A program made the position numbers and the translations under genes. From positions 2,272,643 through 2,336,642 of the forward strand of contig NZ_JBCFBO010000001.1 in NCBI RefSeq assembly GCF_038562635.1: 64,000 nucleotides of DNA, read 5' to 3'. The notes under the pieces are model-generated. The model saw only the letters and a list, made by a program, of their open reading frames with translations, did no database searches and had not been told where the DNA came from. Source of the DNA: Methanobacterium sp. (GTDB lineage Archaea; Methanobacteriota; Methanobacteria; Methanobacteriales; Methanobacteriaceae). This document shows, piece after piece, positions 43,866 through 53,348 of the stretch (within the stretch, counting starts at the first letter, position 1; each line of letters starts with the position of its first letter).

Positions 43866-44150
43866 ATTTTCTACGCCCTTATTGATATAAGTTGTTAGTC
43901 CTACCATTACGTAATATTTGAACTTTTAATAGTAATATATTTGTTTTTGTAATTAATTTTATATTAATCAATATAATATGCACATTGATAGAATAAATAC
44001 TATATTATTTTTATTTCTTGAGCATTATTTTATCTAATAAGTATACGTATCCTATTTAATAAATTAAATTTAAAAATAAATTAAATTTGAATGTTATTAG
44101 TGAATTTATATACAAATAACTTTAAAAAATTAAGATTTAAATTAAAAAAA
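43866..44150. other. AT-rich intergenic region
   Basis: About 285 bases, mostly A and T, between the FilR1-type regulator and the MBL-fold gene. It must hold the regulator promoter. I see no gene or stable structure. Confidence 0.4.
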
Positions 44151-44777
44151 TCAATAAACTCCTTTAATCATTCTATTAGATAAATTTATATGCTCTGAAC
44201 CGTTATCAACTGAGGGGCCGTGCCCTGGAAGTAAATATTCAACATCGAGTTTAGAAAGCTTCTCTAAGGATTCCCTCAGCATAGTTATATCTCCACCAAT
44301 ATCGTACCTTCCAAATCCTCCACCCGCAAAAACTGTATCTCCAGATATCAGTGTTTTACCATTGTAAAGGCAGATGCCTCCTATTGTATGTCCTGGAGTG
44401 TGAATTACCTCAAAATCACGTATCTTATCTCCTTCTGTTAATTTAAAATCGATTTTTTGAGGTTTTAAACTTCTTCCAAACATCTGGGCAACAGTTGCAA
44501 TAGGATCTCCATTTTCAAGTGCGGGGGCATCTTTTTCATGTATTGCAAGTTTAGAATTAAAATATCTGTTTCCACCTACGTGATCGTAGTGGCAATGGGT
44601 ATTTACAATCAGTGATATGTCTGAAATATTTAAATTTGCTTTTTTCAGCGATTCACGCAAATATTCAATATTTTCGCCGGTTCCAGTATCAACTATAACA
44701 TCATCAAAGACGTAAATATTAGAATCAGAACCAAACCCTTCAATCATGAGAATATCATTTATTTTCTTCAAATTCAA
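44151..44777 (-). CDS. MBL-fold metallo-hydrolase
   Basis: 208 aa from a TTG start with AAGGTGAT before it. The metallo-beta-lactamase metal motifs are complete: NTHCHYDHVGG, TPGHTIGG, ISGDTVF and LPGHGPS. It resembles glyoxalase II-like and quinolone-type small hydrolases rather than RNases; the substrate is unknown. Located just downstream of two tRNA genes on the same strand. Confidence 0.88.
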   Translation of the reverse strand: MNLKKINDILMIEGFGSDSNIYVFDDVIVDTGTGENIEYLRESLKKANLNISDISLIVNTHCHYDHVGGNRYFNSKLAIHEKDAPALENGDPIATVAQMFGRSLKPQKIDFKLTEGDKIRDFEVIHTPGHTIGGICLYNGKTLISGDTVFAGGGFGRYDIGGDITMLRESLEKLSKLDVEYLLPGHGPSVDNGSEHINLSNRMIKGVY

Positions 44778-44813
44778 TCACCTTTTGATGATCTTTAAAA
44801 ATAGTAAAATTAG

Positions 44814-44960
<147 letters not shown>

Positions 44961-44993
44961 TAAATAATCATTAATTTTAATTGTTTAAAATTG

Positions 44994-45067
<74 letters not shown>

Positions 45068-45468
45068 ATATCATAGCTCATTAGTTAAATTATGCTGTAT
45101 TAGTATTTAAACCTTACGGAATGTGGGCTTATAAATTTAACAGAATAACTCAGTCAAATAAGATAAATAAATCATACTTAACTTCTTTTGAAGTTTTTTA
45201 GAAACATAATTACAATTAATTATAGATGTATTATAAATTATCTATAATAATACTTTCGTGTTGGCCCTGAAAAATATGAAAGTTGCTACTGTTCTTTATG
45301 AAGTTGTAGATAAGGGAATTGTTTAAACTTTTGGCACATAGAAAAGCTGCAGTTTTTTTAAAAATCATTTATGGATGAATGAAGAATAATTTAGGAGTTT
45401 AGGCTTTCTTGGGGTTATATTATTTAAAAAAATAAGGATATGTTTATATTTAAATTCTATTCACCAGA
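45068..45468. other. AT-rich region upstream of tRNA-Cys and of the small RNA candidate
   Basis: The part near 45068-45115 should hold the tRNA promoter for the minus strand. A TATA box, TTTATATT, at 45443-45450 on the plus strand precedes the candidate RNA. No open frame is supported in between. Confidence 0.4.
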
Positions 45469-45526
45469 AGAATCAATATGTGGAGACATTGGTTAATATC
45501 TCACAGGAGGCGGCTGTATTGATTCT
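45469..45526 (+). ncRNA. candidate small structured RNA
   Basis: AGAATCAATA (45469-45478) and TATTGATTCT (45517-45526) form a perfect 10-bp stem. Inside it TGTG-g-AGA (45479-45486) pairs with TCTCACA (45499-45505), giving a second stem stacked on the first, followed by a GGAGGCGGCTG single strand. A TATA box at 45443-45450 puts the expected transcription start at about 45470, where the stem begins. A TTTTC/A-rich stretch follows. It matches no RNA family I know; it may be a small RNA or a regulator site between two convergent transcripts. Confidence 0.5.
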
Positions 45527-45636
45527 CATTTTCAAAAAAGTATATCCCACCCTCTCCAAATAGAATCTAAATAATAAACATGCAGGTTTTTAGAGTTTAT
45601 TCATAATTAAAGTCTAAATTTACCTGATAATTGCTC

Positions 45637-46203
45637 TCATTTGATTTCTACTTTGAAGCTTTCCGCCCTGTCTACTTTTGGGGCTTCAACGGTTAAAACA
45701 TCGTCTTGGAAGGTAGCTTTAGCTTCGTTAGGTATCACTTTTTGAGGGAATTGCACTTCTCGTTTGAAAACACCAGTTGTATTATCGTTTATAGTAATGC
45801 TTCCATTTTCGATTTCCTGCGTTATATCAAAGCATGCTTCAACTTTAAGATTTGAATCTGTAATTTTAAGTTTAATATCCTCTTTTTTAACGCCAGGCAT
45901 GTCTAAATGCACGATTATATTTTCATCTGTTTCTGTAATATCTTTTTCCGGCGCAGATTTGTAGTCTGTAACTGATTTTCCGAAATTGTATTTAATATTA
46001 TCAGCTGTTCTTGTTGTGGTTTTCAATATTTGTTTAACTAAACTTCTTTTAGTTAGAATGGTATTTTCGCTGTGTCTGTGACTTTTATCTGCTGAAATTG
46101 AATTAACAACATTAAAGAATTCTGAAGCTGTTTTTTTCATACCTTTATGTGATTTTTTAGCCATATGTTCTGAAAATTCGGCCATATCTTTTGAAATTGA
46201 CAT
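45637..46203 (-). CDS. Hsp20/alpha-crystallin family chaperone
   Basis: 188 aa. The alpha-crystallin domain covers residues about 95-185: ETDENIIVHLDMPGVKKEDI, then KREVQFPQKVIPNEAKATF and the GxL-type motif DVLTVEAPK. The N-terminal 90 residues are longer than usual and basic. It prevents aggregation of unfolded proteins. GGGAG precedes the ATG. It is a close paralogue of the gene at 46345, 140 bases away, so a tandem duplication. Confidence 0.92.
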   Translation of the reverse strand: MSISKDMAEFSEHMAKKSHKGMKKTASEFFNVVNSISADKSHRHSENTILTKRSLVKQILKTTTRTADNIKYNFGKSVTDYKSAPEKDITETDENIIVHLDMPGVKKEDIKLKITDSNLKVEACFDITQEIENGSITINDNTTGVFKREVQFPQKVIPNEAKATFQDDVLTVEAPKVDRAESFKVEIK

Positions 46204-46344
46204 TTTTATTATCTCCCAGTATACTTATTAATTTAATTTTAATTTTTAATACTCATTTTTTGATAAATTATGAAACATATTTTGAGTCCTAAGGTTCATG
46301 ACGTCGCTAAAATAAAGAACCTGCAGAAATTAAAGTTTCATTTT

Positions 46345-46800
46345 TCATTTGATTTCCAGGGTAAAACTTTCTGTTTTCTCCAATTTTGGAACTTCAACTG
46401 TTAAAATGCCATTTTCAAAGGTAGCTTCAGCTTCTTCCGGAACTACTTTCTTAGGGAATCTAACAGATCGCCTCATAACACCTGATTTTCTATCATGAAA
46501 TGTTATGTAACTTCCTTGTTCGATTTCCTGTGTTATATCAAAATTAGCTACAATTTTAAGGTTGGTTTCGGTAAGTTTTAGTTCAATATCTTCTTTTTTG
46601 ATGCCGGGTAAGTCCACATGTACTATTACGTCTTCATCTGTTTCAATAATATCCTTTCCAGGTACAAATGTGTAGTCAACCACTGATTTTTCGATATCGT
46701 ACTTAATACTGTCGATTGTTCGTGCTGTATCTTCCAGCATCCTTTCAACTAAACCTTTCCTATCTAAAATAGTTTTTTTATTTCTATATCTTTTGTTCAT
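46345..46800 (-). CDS. Hsp20/alpha-crystallin family chaperone
   Basis: 151 aa from the ATG at 46800, which has GAGG in front. An apparent TTG start at 46848 overlaps a minus-strand TATA box (TTTATATATTG, about 46846-46856), so it lies upstream of the transcription start. The alpha-crystallin domain has ETDEDVIVHVDLPGIKKEDI, RRSVRFPKKVVPEEAEATF and GILTVEVPK. Paralogue of the adjacent 45637 gene. Confidence 0.92.
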   Translation of the reverse strand: MNKRYRNKKTILDRKGLVERMLEDTARTIDSIKYDIEKSVVDYTFVPGKDIIETDEDVIVHVDLPGIKKEDIELKLTETNLKIVANFDITQEIEQGSYITFHDRKSGVMRRSVRFPKKVVPEEAEATFENGILTVEVPKLEKTESFTLEIK

Positions 46801-47156
46801 ATTTTCAGCCTCATTATTTGAGTCGCTTTCATTATATTTCAAAAACAATATATAAACTTTTCCATAAATTATTAAATTTAAAAGCTTATTAGTTGACTGA
46901 ATATTATAAATATAGATTAATAATTATCATCTGTTGAAAATAGGGTTATAAAATTAATATTAAAGGAACAGAACAACATATAATTGGGTGATGTTAAAAT
47001 TGGAAGGAGTATAACTAATTAAACAACTAAATTTTTAAAATTTTCAGTTAATATTACATTTTAAAAGAATTATTAAGTTCTTCTTGATTTGTTCTGTTTT
47101 TAAATAAGAGTTTATACATAATTAATATTTAGAGATAATGAATGAGGTGATAAAAC
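46801..47156. other. AT-rich promoter region between a heat-shock gene and a small membrane protein
   Basis: Contains the minus-strand TATA box of the Hsp20 gene near 46846-46856 and, before 47157, an AATGAGGTGATAAAAC ribosome binding region. No other gene is visible. Confidence 0.45.
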
Positions 47157-47414
47157 ATGGTACTTGTTCTAGATCCAGTAATAATCGTAAACTTGATTTT
47201 TTGTATTATAATAGTGGCCCTTGGTATTGTAGGATATGAAAAAGTTAAAAGTACAGTCCCTCTTTACATAGCTGCAGCATTTGGCCTTTTTGGAATTTCA
47301 CATTTTGCAACTATTTTGGGTTATGCGAGTTCATTAACAGTCTTAGTGATAATAAGGAGCCTTGCATATATTGTAATTATATACGCGCTGTATAAAATGG
47401 CTTTCAGCAGATAA
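47157..47414 (+). CDS. small membrane protein, 85 aa, function unknown
   Basis: Three hydrophobic helices (about residues 5-25, 33-55 and 60-80) separated by short basic turns; no conserved motif that I recognise. A strong GAGGTGAT site lies before the ATG, which supports expression. It resembles small hypothetical membrane proteins common in Methanobacterium. No operon partner is seen. Confidence 0.7.
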   Translation: MVLVLDPVIIVNLIFCIIIVALGIVGYEKVKSTVPLYIAAAFGLFGISHFATILGYASSLTVLVIIRSLAYIVIIYALYKMAFSR

Positions 47415-47490
47415 AGCTGTAATTAAAAATTGAAGATTTCGTTAATGGGCTATTGATGTAATTTTAGATATAACTTAAAGTAAAGTCCAA

Positions 47491-48100
47491 TTAATCTATG
47501 ATTATATCTTCAATTTTAAGCTTTTTTTTTGGTGCAGGATCTTCATCAGGGTAACCTACAGGCAGTAAAGCTACAGGGTAAATATTTTCATCCTATCTGA
47601 AGATGTCTCTGATTTTATCTTCTTCTAATGCTCTAATCCAGCAAGTTCCAAGATTAAAATCAAGGGCTCGTAAGACAATGTGTTCAATAGCTATTGCCAC
47701 GTTAGCTGCTATTTTTGGACTAATCTCAGATATGCTCATTTTTTTCATTTCATCTACATTTCTGCAAATTATATTCACGATATTGTCTTCAACAGCACCT
47801 ATTTTACCTAAATCCTGAATTCCAGAGGCTGAACCTTCAATATAATCTGAAACATCGGCACAGCAAACTAGTACAATTGGGGCCGGACCAATAAAAGTTT
47901 GATTGTGGGCTGTTCGACAAGTTTCATCTTTGTTTCCTTATCTTTAACAATCTTAAAACGCCATGGATGTGCATTGCAGCCGGAAGGCGCAAGTCTTGCA
48001 GCTTTTATTAATTCTGTTATATGATCCTCTGGAAGGGATTTGTCCTTGAATTTCATTATACTTTTCCGGTTTTCGATTGCGTTTTTAGTGGTTAAAATTT
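47491..48100 (-). pseudogene. nitroreductase pseudogene with frameshift, in-frame TAG and lost start
   Basis: Upstream of the ATG at 48056 the frame already encodes the family N-terminus (KNAIENRKSIMKFKDKSL), but no start codon is present there. The first part has ARLAPSGCNAHPWRF. After about 47917 the family pattern continues in another frame as FIGPAPIVLVCCADVSDYIE and then DFNLGTCWIRA. A TAG at 47593-47595 interrupts it again, and beyond it DENIYPVALLPVGYPDEDP completes the usual C-terminus to TAA at 47491. Three separate defects make it a true pseudogene of an FMN nitroreductase. Confidence 0.8.
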
Positions 48101-48358
48101 CTTTTTCTCATATTTAGAGAATCTTTATAAAGTAATGTATCTGCGAAAATATAAACATTAGTAGAATATTTAATTCCAATCATATTAAATAACAAAAGAA
48201 TAATTATTATTAAGTGAAGCATGTCTGTCATTTATACAAATATAAAGTTATATTTAATTAAATTAGATATGGAAGATTTAATGGGATTAATTAGATTAAT
48301 AATGTGATTATCATTTGGGAAAAAGATTATACTCTCAAATTTAAGTTTAGGTGATCTA
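48101..48358. other. AT-rich intergenic region
   Basis: Promoter region between the nitroreductase remnant and the DUF2207 gene. Repeated TTAATTA/TTAATAA runs, no gene seen. GGTGAT for the next gene is at 48350-48355. Confidence 0.4.
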
Positions 48359-50130
48359 ATGAATATAAAACATTTTATTTCATTTGTTTTGTTATTTATA
48401 ATTGTTATTTCTTTATTATCTGGCATTGCTACTGCTTCAGATCAAAAGGGAAGAAGTTATTCTATTCCTTCTGCGAGTATTGATCTTTTTGTGGAAGAAA
48501 ATGGTATCTTCATGTAAAAGAAAAAATTCATTATTCATTTATAGGGACATATAATGGTGTTTATCGTGATATACCCATCAAATCTGGAGAAAAGTTAGCG
48601 AATCTAAAGGTATATGCTGAAGGTGCATATTGCTCTTATAATGTTACCAATCGTATGGACGAGAAGTCTATAAAGATTTTTCTTTACTCTGATCCTCAAA
48701 AGAGTGCTCCCATAAATGATAGGGATGTAGATGTTTTTATAGAATATGATTTTGTTAATGTAATAAAAATTTACAACGATGTTGCTGAACTCCAGTATAA
48801 ACTATGGGGGGAAGGATGGGAACAGGATGTAGGCCAGTTAACGGCTAATATTCATTTAAAATCAAATAATGGAGTACAATACTGGTTAAATCCTCCATAT
48901 CTCGTCCAAAATACTACGTGGCATAATCAAACCCTGAGTATCACTACTAAACCTATTTATTCAGCTAATTGGTTTGAGTTATTGATGGCCATACATTCTA
49001 ATCAGTTTTTAAATAGTACTCCCTATGCGCTGCGGTTTAAATCAGATATACGTGGATACCTTGAAATTACCCAGAAAAATTATGAAAATGAATTAAATTT
49101 TAAAACAAAAGTATACTCTTTACTTACAATTCTAATAATTTTATGTGCACTTTTTCCATTATTCATCTATTTTAAATTTGGCAGGGAGCCAAAAATTGAT
49201 TATCTAAATGAATATGAGAGAGATTTGCCTTCTAATGATCCTCCTGCAGTTATAAATGCTTTATATGGCAGTGAATTAGTTGGAGATCCAGATATAAATG
49301 GATTTAGGGCGACAATAATGGATTTAATAGATAGGGATTATTTAAGATTTAATGAGGATCCTTCAAATGATGAAAATTCTCTTGCCCTCAAAATAACATA
49401 TAAAGATCCATCGAAACTTAAAAATTTTGAAAGAGATGTCTTTGAATTCTTTAAAAAATTTGAGGAAGATCGTATTGTAAATTTAAATAAATTAAAAGAC
49501 GAATTAAAAAAGAAAGAAAATGCAAAAATTTTCATGCATTTTTATCTTAATTGGAAATATCATTTAAAAGAAGAATTATTAGATGATGAAACAGTTAAAA
49601 AAGTATTCCATAAAAAGGGAAATAGATATCTGAAGATATATGGATTGATAGGATTAGAGGCAGCTTTCTTCCTGGTATTTTTAATGGGGGATAATATCCC
49701 TGCAGCTATATATGCTAAATATGCTGCAATTATTCTGGGAATCGTTGCAATAATCTCTTTGATTACTCCTGCAAAAATCCCTGGACAATGGACAGATTAC
49801 GGCAGGTTAAATTATGAGAAATGGAAAAAATTTAAAAGATATTTAAAAGAATTCAGTATGATAAAAAAACACACTCCGGAGTCTATTGAAGTATGGAATA
49901 AATATCTTGTTTATGCCACTGCATTTGGAATAGCATCGGAGGTTATAATGGACATGGAAGAGATTTTTCCTCTAGATCAACTAGCTAGGAGTGCCATGTA
50001 TAATTTCCATTATTGGGGTGGTTTTAATGCTATTTATATTGGAACAAATAGTGGTATGAGCGTTGGTTACGCTAATGTTGGAGGCGGTGCGGGAGGTGGC
50101 TCTGGAGGCGGTGGAGGAGGAGCTTTTTAA
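48359..50130 (+). pseudogene. DUF2207 membrane protein with a single-base frameshift
   Basis: A GGTGAT site and ATG at 48359 start a protein with a signal peptide (FISFVLLFIIVISLLSGIAT) and YSIPSASIDLFVEENG, the DUF2207 N-terminus. This frame stops at about 48516. The same domain goes on in the next frame from CAT at 48511 (HVKEKIHYSFIGTYNGVYRD) to 50130, so one base is missing near 48507-48511. Later parts are a membrane segment (about 49115-49170), a long soluble region, two more membrane segments (49640-49760) and the Gly-rich end GGGAGGGSGGGG. DUF2207 proteins are surface-anchored and of unknown function. Sequence error is a fair alternative to decay. Confidence 0.78.
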
Positions 50131-50152
50131 ACTAAGCTTCTTTGAAATAATT

Positions 50153-50977
50153 TTAATTAATCATTTGATTGTTTAACGCCTCTTTAATTTTCTTGTTCTT
50201 AGTTAAAGTAGTCTTTAAAAGCTCATCGAAGGTATTTGGCAGTTCTTTTTCCAGTATTTTAACACCTTCTTCTGTAATGCCTCCTTTTGTGGCTACTCGT
50301 GAAATTACCTCTTCAAAACCCATATTTCCTTCATAAAGAAGTTTTGCAGTCCCATAAAGGGTCTTTATAACCATGTCTTCTGTTTCTTGAGGAGTAAAGT
50401 TACTATTTTCAGCACCAGCTTCGGCGAATTTCATGAAGATTTCTGCAATGAATGCAGGAGCGCAGCTTGTTAAATCAGATCCTGCTTCAAAATTTTCTTC
50501 ATCAATGATTTTTACATTACTAATTGATCTGAAGAGATTATTTACAAAATTTGCTTCTTTTTCAGTTACTTTTTCGTTGTGACAGATAAGAGAAACACCT
50601 TCATTAACCTTGGAGGTTAGACTAGGTATGACTTTGGTAATTTTCCCTGGAAATGCACCTTTCACATTCTCAATGGTTAAAGCTGCTGCAATGTAGGTAA
50701 TATGAGAATCTTCTGAAAGTTCATCTTTCATTTCTTCAATTACTTCTTTTACTGCAGATGTACCTACAAAAATGAATATTTTACGGCATTTCCCCGCTAA
50801 ATATGCATTGTTATCTGTAATTTCAATTTCAGGATATTTTTTTTTAATATCCTCCAGTTTGCTCTTTGTTCTATTTGAAACAATGATTTCATAAGGTTTT
50901 ATAACATTGGAAGATAGAAAACCTTCTATGATCATGCTCCCCATGCTTCCGTAACCTATAAATCCAATTTTAGACAT
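50153..50977 (-). CDS. proC: pyrroline-5-carboxylate reductase family protein
   Basis: 274 aa, the usual length. The Rossmann start MSKIGFIGYGSMGSMII (GxGxxG), IPSLTSKVNEGVSLICHN and the C-terminal DLTSCAPAFIAEIFMKFAEAG region are those of ProC, which makes proline from pyrroline-5-carboxylate with NAD(P)H. In the last motif ProC normally has SGSxPAY; here SDLTSCAPAF fits more loosely. It could therefore be a ProC-like oxidoreductase with another substrate. GGAGAG precedes the ATG. Confidence 0.8.
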   Translation of the reverse strand: MSKIGFIGYGSMGSMIIEGFLSSNVIKPYEIIVSNRTKSKLEDIKKKYPEIEITDNNAYLAGKCRKIFIFVGTSAVKEVIEEMKDELSEDSHITYIAAALTIENVKGAFPGKITKVIPSLTSKVNEGVSLICHNEKVTEKEANFVNNLFRSISNVKIIDEENFEAGSDLTSCAPAFIAEIFMKFAEAGAENSNFTPQETEDMVIKTLYGTAKLLYEGNMGFEEVISRVATKGGITEEGVKILEKELPNTFDELLKTTLTKNKKIKEALNNQMIN

Positions 50978-50992
50978 ATTTTGCTCTCCTTT

Positions 50993-51724
50993 TTATTTCT
51001 GGCCGCCGTAAACAGAAAAAATCCCATATTTATAGTAACAGTCGACGTTACTGAAACCGACGGATTTCAGCAGTTTTAACTGGTTTTCCAGTGTATCAGG
51101 ATTATTATCTGGATTGTTTTTATACTGATCAGGTATGTTCTTGAAACTTTCTGAATGTTCCATTTTTGCCTCATTTTCTATTATCCATTCTTTCCAGAGC
51201 TTGAGATACCAGTTCTCTAGACTTTCTGTTGGAGCACGTATAACATCCATATTTAAAAAGAATCCGCTTGGATTCAGATGATTATAAACATATTCAAATA
51301 GAGTTTTCTTTTCATCTTCCTGCAGGTGGTGTATGGCTAAAGATGAAACAACAAAATCAAAAGTTTCAGATAATAAATTACTATTAACTAGTTCCTGGAA
51401 TGTATTTTGAATAAATTTTAAACCCTGATATGATTTAAATCTATTTTTTGCGTTTTCAACCATTTCTGCAGAGCCATCAATTAAAGTTCCTTCAAGGTTT
51501 GCATCAATTTGTAGAAGCTCATGAGTTACTCTACCATCACCACATCCAAGTTCTAGGATTTTTATGGTTTTATTGTTATCTGCTAAAAAGTGTTTATACA
51601 GTGATTTCATTATTGCAAATAATTTCTGTCTTTCCAGGATATACATATCTGCGTTTTCAATAAATTCTAATGCTGCTTGCTTATTTTTCCATTTAGATTC
51701 TTCAAACTCACTCATAGGAACCAT
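50993..51724 (-). CDS. class I SAM-dependent methyltransferase
   Basis: About 243 aa; the start is uncertain between TTG 51727, ATG 51724 and ATG 51715 because no clear ribosome binding site is present. Motif I is ILELGCGDGRVTHELL, followed by GTLIDGSAEMVENAKNRF and FDFVVSSLAIHHLQEDEKK. This is the UbiE/small-molecule type fold; the substrate is unknown. It lies between proC and a GNAT gene with gaps of 15 and about 18 bases, so the three may be one operon. Confidence 0.82.
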   Translation of the reverse strand: MVPMSEFEESKWKNKQAALEFIENADMYILERQKLFAIMKSLYKHFLADNNKTIKILELGCGDGRVTHELLQIDANLEGTLIDGSAEMVENAKNRFKSYQGLKFIQNTFQELVNSNLLSETFDFVVSSLAIHHLQEDEKKTLFEYVYNHLNPSGFFLNMDVIRAPTESLENWYLKLWKEWIIENEAKMEHSESFKNIPDQYKNNPDNNPDTLENQLKLLKSVGFSNVDCYYKYGIFSVYGGQK

Positions 51725-51742
51725 CAAGTGTTTTAATTATTT

Positions 51743-52201
51743 TTATAAATTTATTTTCTCTAAATATGCTAAATTTAAGTTTTCAGTTAATTTTTCGGTT
51801 TTAAATTCTTTGTAACCAAGTTTTTCGTATAGTTTTAGATTTTTCGTACTCTTATGCCCTGTAATAAGCTCAAATCTTTCACAGCCATTAAAAATATTCT
51901 CTATTTCCATCATTAAATTTGTTCCAATTCCTTGATTCTGGAAATCAGGATGGACTATGAGTTTTCCAATGTAGCATGTTTTAGGATCGATTAGTAATGC
52001 TCTTACTGAGCCAATTATCTTCTCATTTTCCACTACCTTAAGGAATACGTGGTTTTCAAATTCTTCTTCTACTTCTTTTAATGTTTGAACTAGAGGGGGA
52101 ATATTAAAATCATTATAAAGCTCAGCTTCGCTTTTATATGCCAGTTTCTGTAATTGAAGTATTTCTTCCAGATCTGAAAATTCAGCTTTTTTAGTTATCA
52201 T
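51743..52201 (-). CDS. GNAT family N-acetyltransferase
   Basis: 152 aa. The acetyl-CoA binding core is visible as IGKLIVHPDFQNQGIGTNLM (Q/RxxGxG/A-type) and KLYEKLGYKEF at the end. Starts with MITKKAEFSDLEEILQLQ, the typical first strand and helix. Substrate unknown. Probably the first gene of a small minus-strand operon with the methyltransferase and proC. Confidence 0.88.
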   Translation of the reverse strand: MITKKAEFSDLEEILQLQKLAYKSEAELYNDFNIPPLVQTLKEVEEEFENHVFLKVVENEKIIGSVRALLIDPKTCYIGKLIVHPDFQNQGIGTNLMMEIENIFNGCERFELITGHKSTKNLKLYEKLGYKEFKTEKLTENLNLAYLEKINL

Positions 52202-52908
52202 TTTTAACCAACTTTACTAACTAATTTCAGGTTAATAATGTATTAAATGCATTGAAAAATTGATAAAAATTGGGCAATAAATTGACTTAACATTATTATT
52301 TAAAATGGAATATATGGAATTTCTTAAAGATCATCTAGATCCTTTAAATGATTTAGTTGGGTTTAGATTCTGCACATAATTTATACTTATTGTATAATTT
52401 CAGATTCGCAATTGTAAAATAATTAAAGCATAATTAAAATAAGTAGTATATTTTTTATTTGATCCATCTTTAGAATCTATACTTTTTGATTGTTATCATG
52501 CATAAATTACTATGATTTGTAGAACCCAATTTTAAGTTCCTATTTAATAATAAAATTGTAAAGTTAATATGGAGTTATACTTTATATTAAGTTTTATTCA
52601 GTATAAATAGACATTTTATGTCAATTTAATATTGTATAAATATAATTAAACTGTTAATTTTGTTTTATTTATAATTTGAATCTGTGATATGCCTCTAAAT
52701 TTTGACATTTGGTAAAAGAAAAAATAGGTTAATATTCATTTTTATGCAATTTAGTCAATTTTTAATGTATTTTCACGCAAAATACGTTTTTTTAAGCAAA
52801 TTGGGGCTTATATTGTAAAAATTATAACGTTTATATGTAACGAATAATAATATATTATAGTGTAGTAATACAAAATTTGGAAAATTTATTAAATGGAGTT
52901 AGTGACAT
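52202..52908. other. 700-base AT-rich intergenic region
   Basis: No RNA gene or supported open frame. A 24-codon frame from ATG 52305 has no ribosome binding site. A TATA-like stretch at about 52848-52858 is the likely promoter of the next gene. The length is unusual for this window but no clear structure explains it. Confidence 0.4.
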
Positions 52909-53310
52909 ATGTCGGATACAACAATTTTGATTGTTGAAGATGAAGCCATGACTGCAATGAATCTCCAAAATTGGTTTGAGTTTTGGGGATATAATGCCCC
53001 TCTCATAGCATGCTCCGAAAAAACAGCTCTTAAAAAAGTTCAGGAGATAAAAGTAGACTTAGTACTCATAAACATAGAACTTGGAAATATGAATGGCCGA
53101 ATAAATTTTGCTAAAAAAGTAGCTGATAATTTTGATACGGCCATTGTATATATAACCCCTTATTTCAATAATGAAATTATGCAGCATATGAGGGCTACAA
53201 AACCCTATGGATGTATATTTAAACCTCTTGAAGAAAATCAATTAAAATATACAGTTGAAAACGCTCTTTACAAAAGGAAAATATATAAAAGGTTTATTGC
53301 AAGTAAATAA
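52909..53310 (+). CDS. stand-alone receiver-domain protein lacking the phosphorylated Asp
   Basis: 133 aa, one response-regulator receiver domain. The acidic pair is EDE near residue 10, the Thr is in VYITPY and the Lys in IFKPLEEN, all in place. At the phosphorylation position the sequence is VDLVLINIELGNMNG, with Asn at 55 where family members have Asp. It should therefore not be phosphorylated in the normal way and may act as a constitutive or pseudo-receiver. No kinase or output domain is adjacent; the nearest kinase is the interrupted gene at 36741. GGAGTTAGTGA lies before the ATG. Confidence 0.85.
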   Translation: MSDTTILIVEDEAMTAMNLQNWFEFWGYNAPLIACSEKTALKKVQEIKVDLVLINIELGNMNGRINFAKKVADNFDTAIVYITPYFNNEIMQHMRATKPYGCIFKPLEENQLKYTVENALYKRKIYKRFIASK

Positions 53311-53348
53311 AAAAAAATAATTATTTTTTTCTTCTTTTTTCAACATTT
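53311..53348. terminator. A/T-run terminator between convergent genes
   Basis: A-run (about nine A) and T-runs (seven and six T) follow each other in the 38 bases between the stops of the receiver gene and cofG, providing U-tracts in both directions. Confidence 0.5.

Noticed and set aside
52202..52908. Hidden gene or RNA in the 700-base gap
   Set aside because: The only frame with an ATG of note (52305, 24 codons) lacks a ribosome binding site and no stable stem is obvious.
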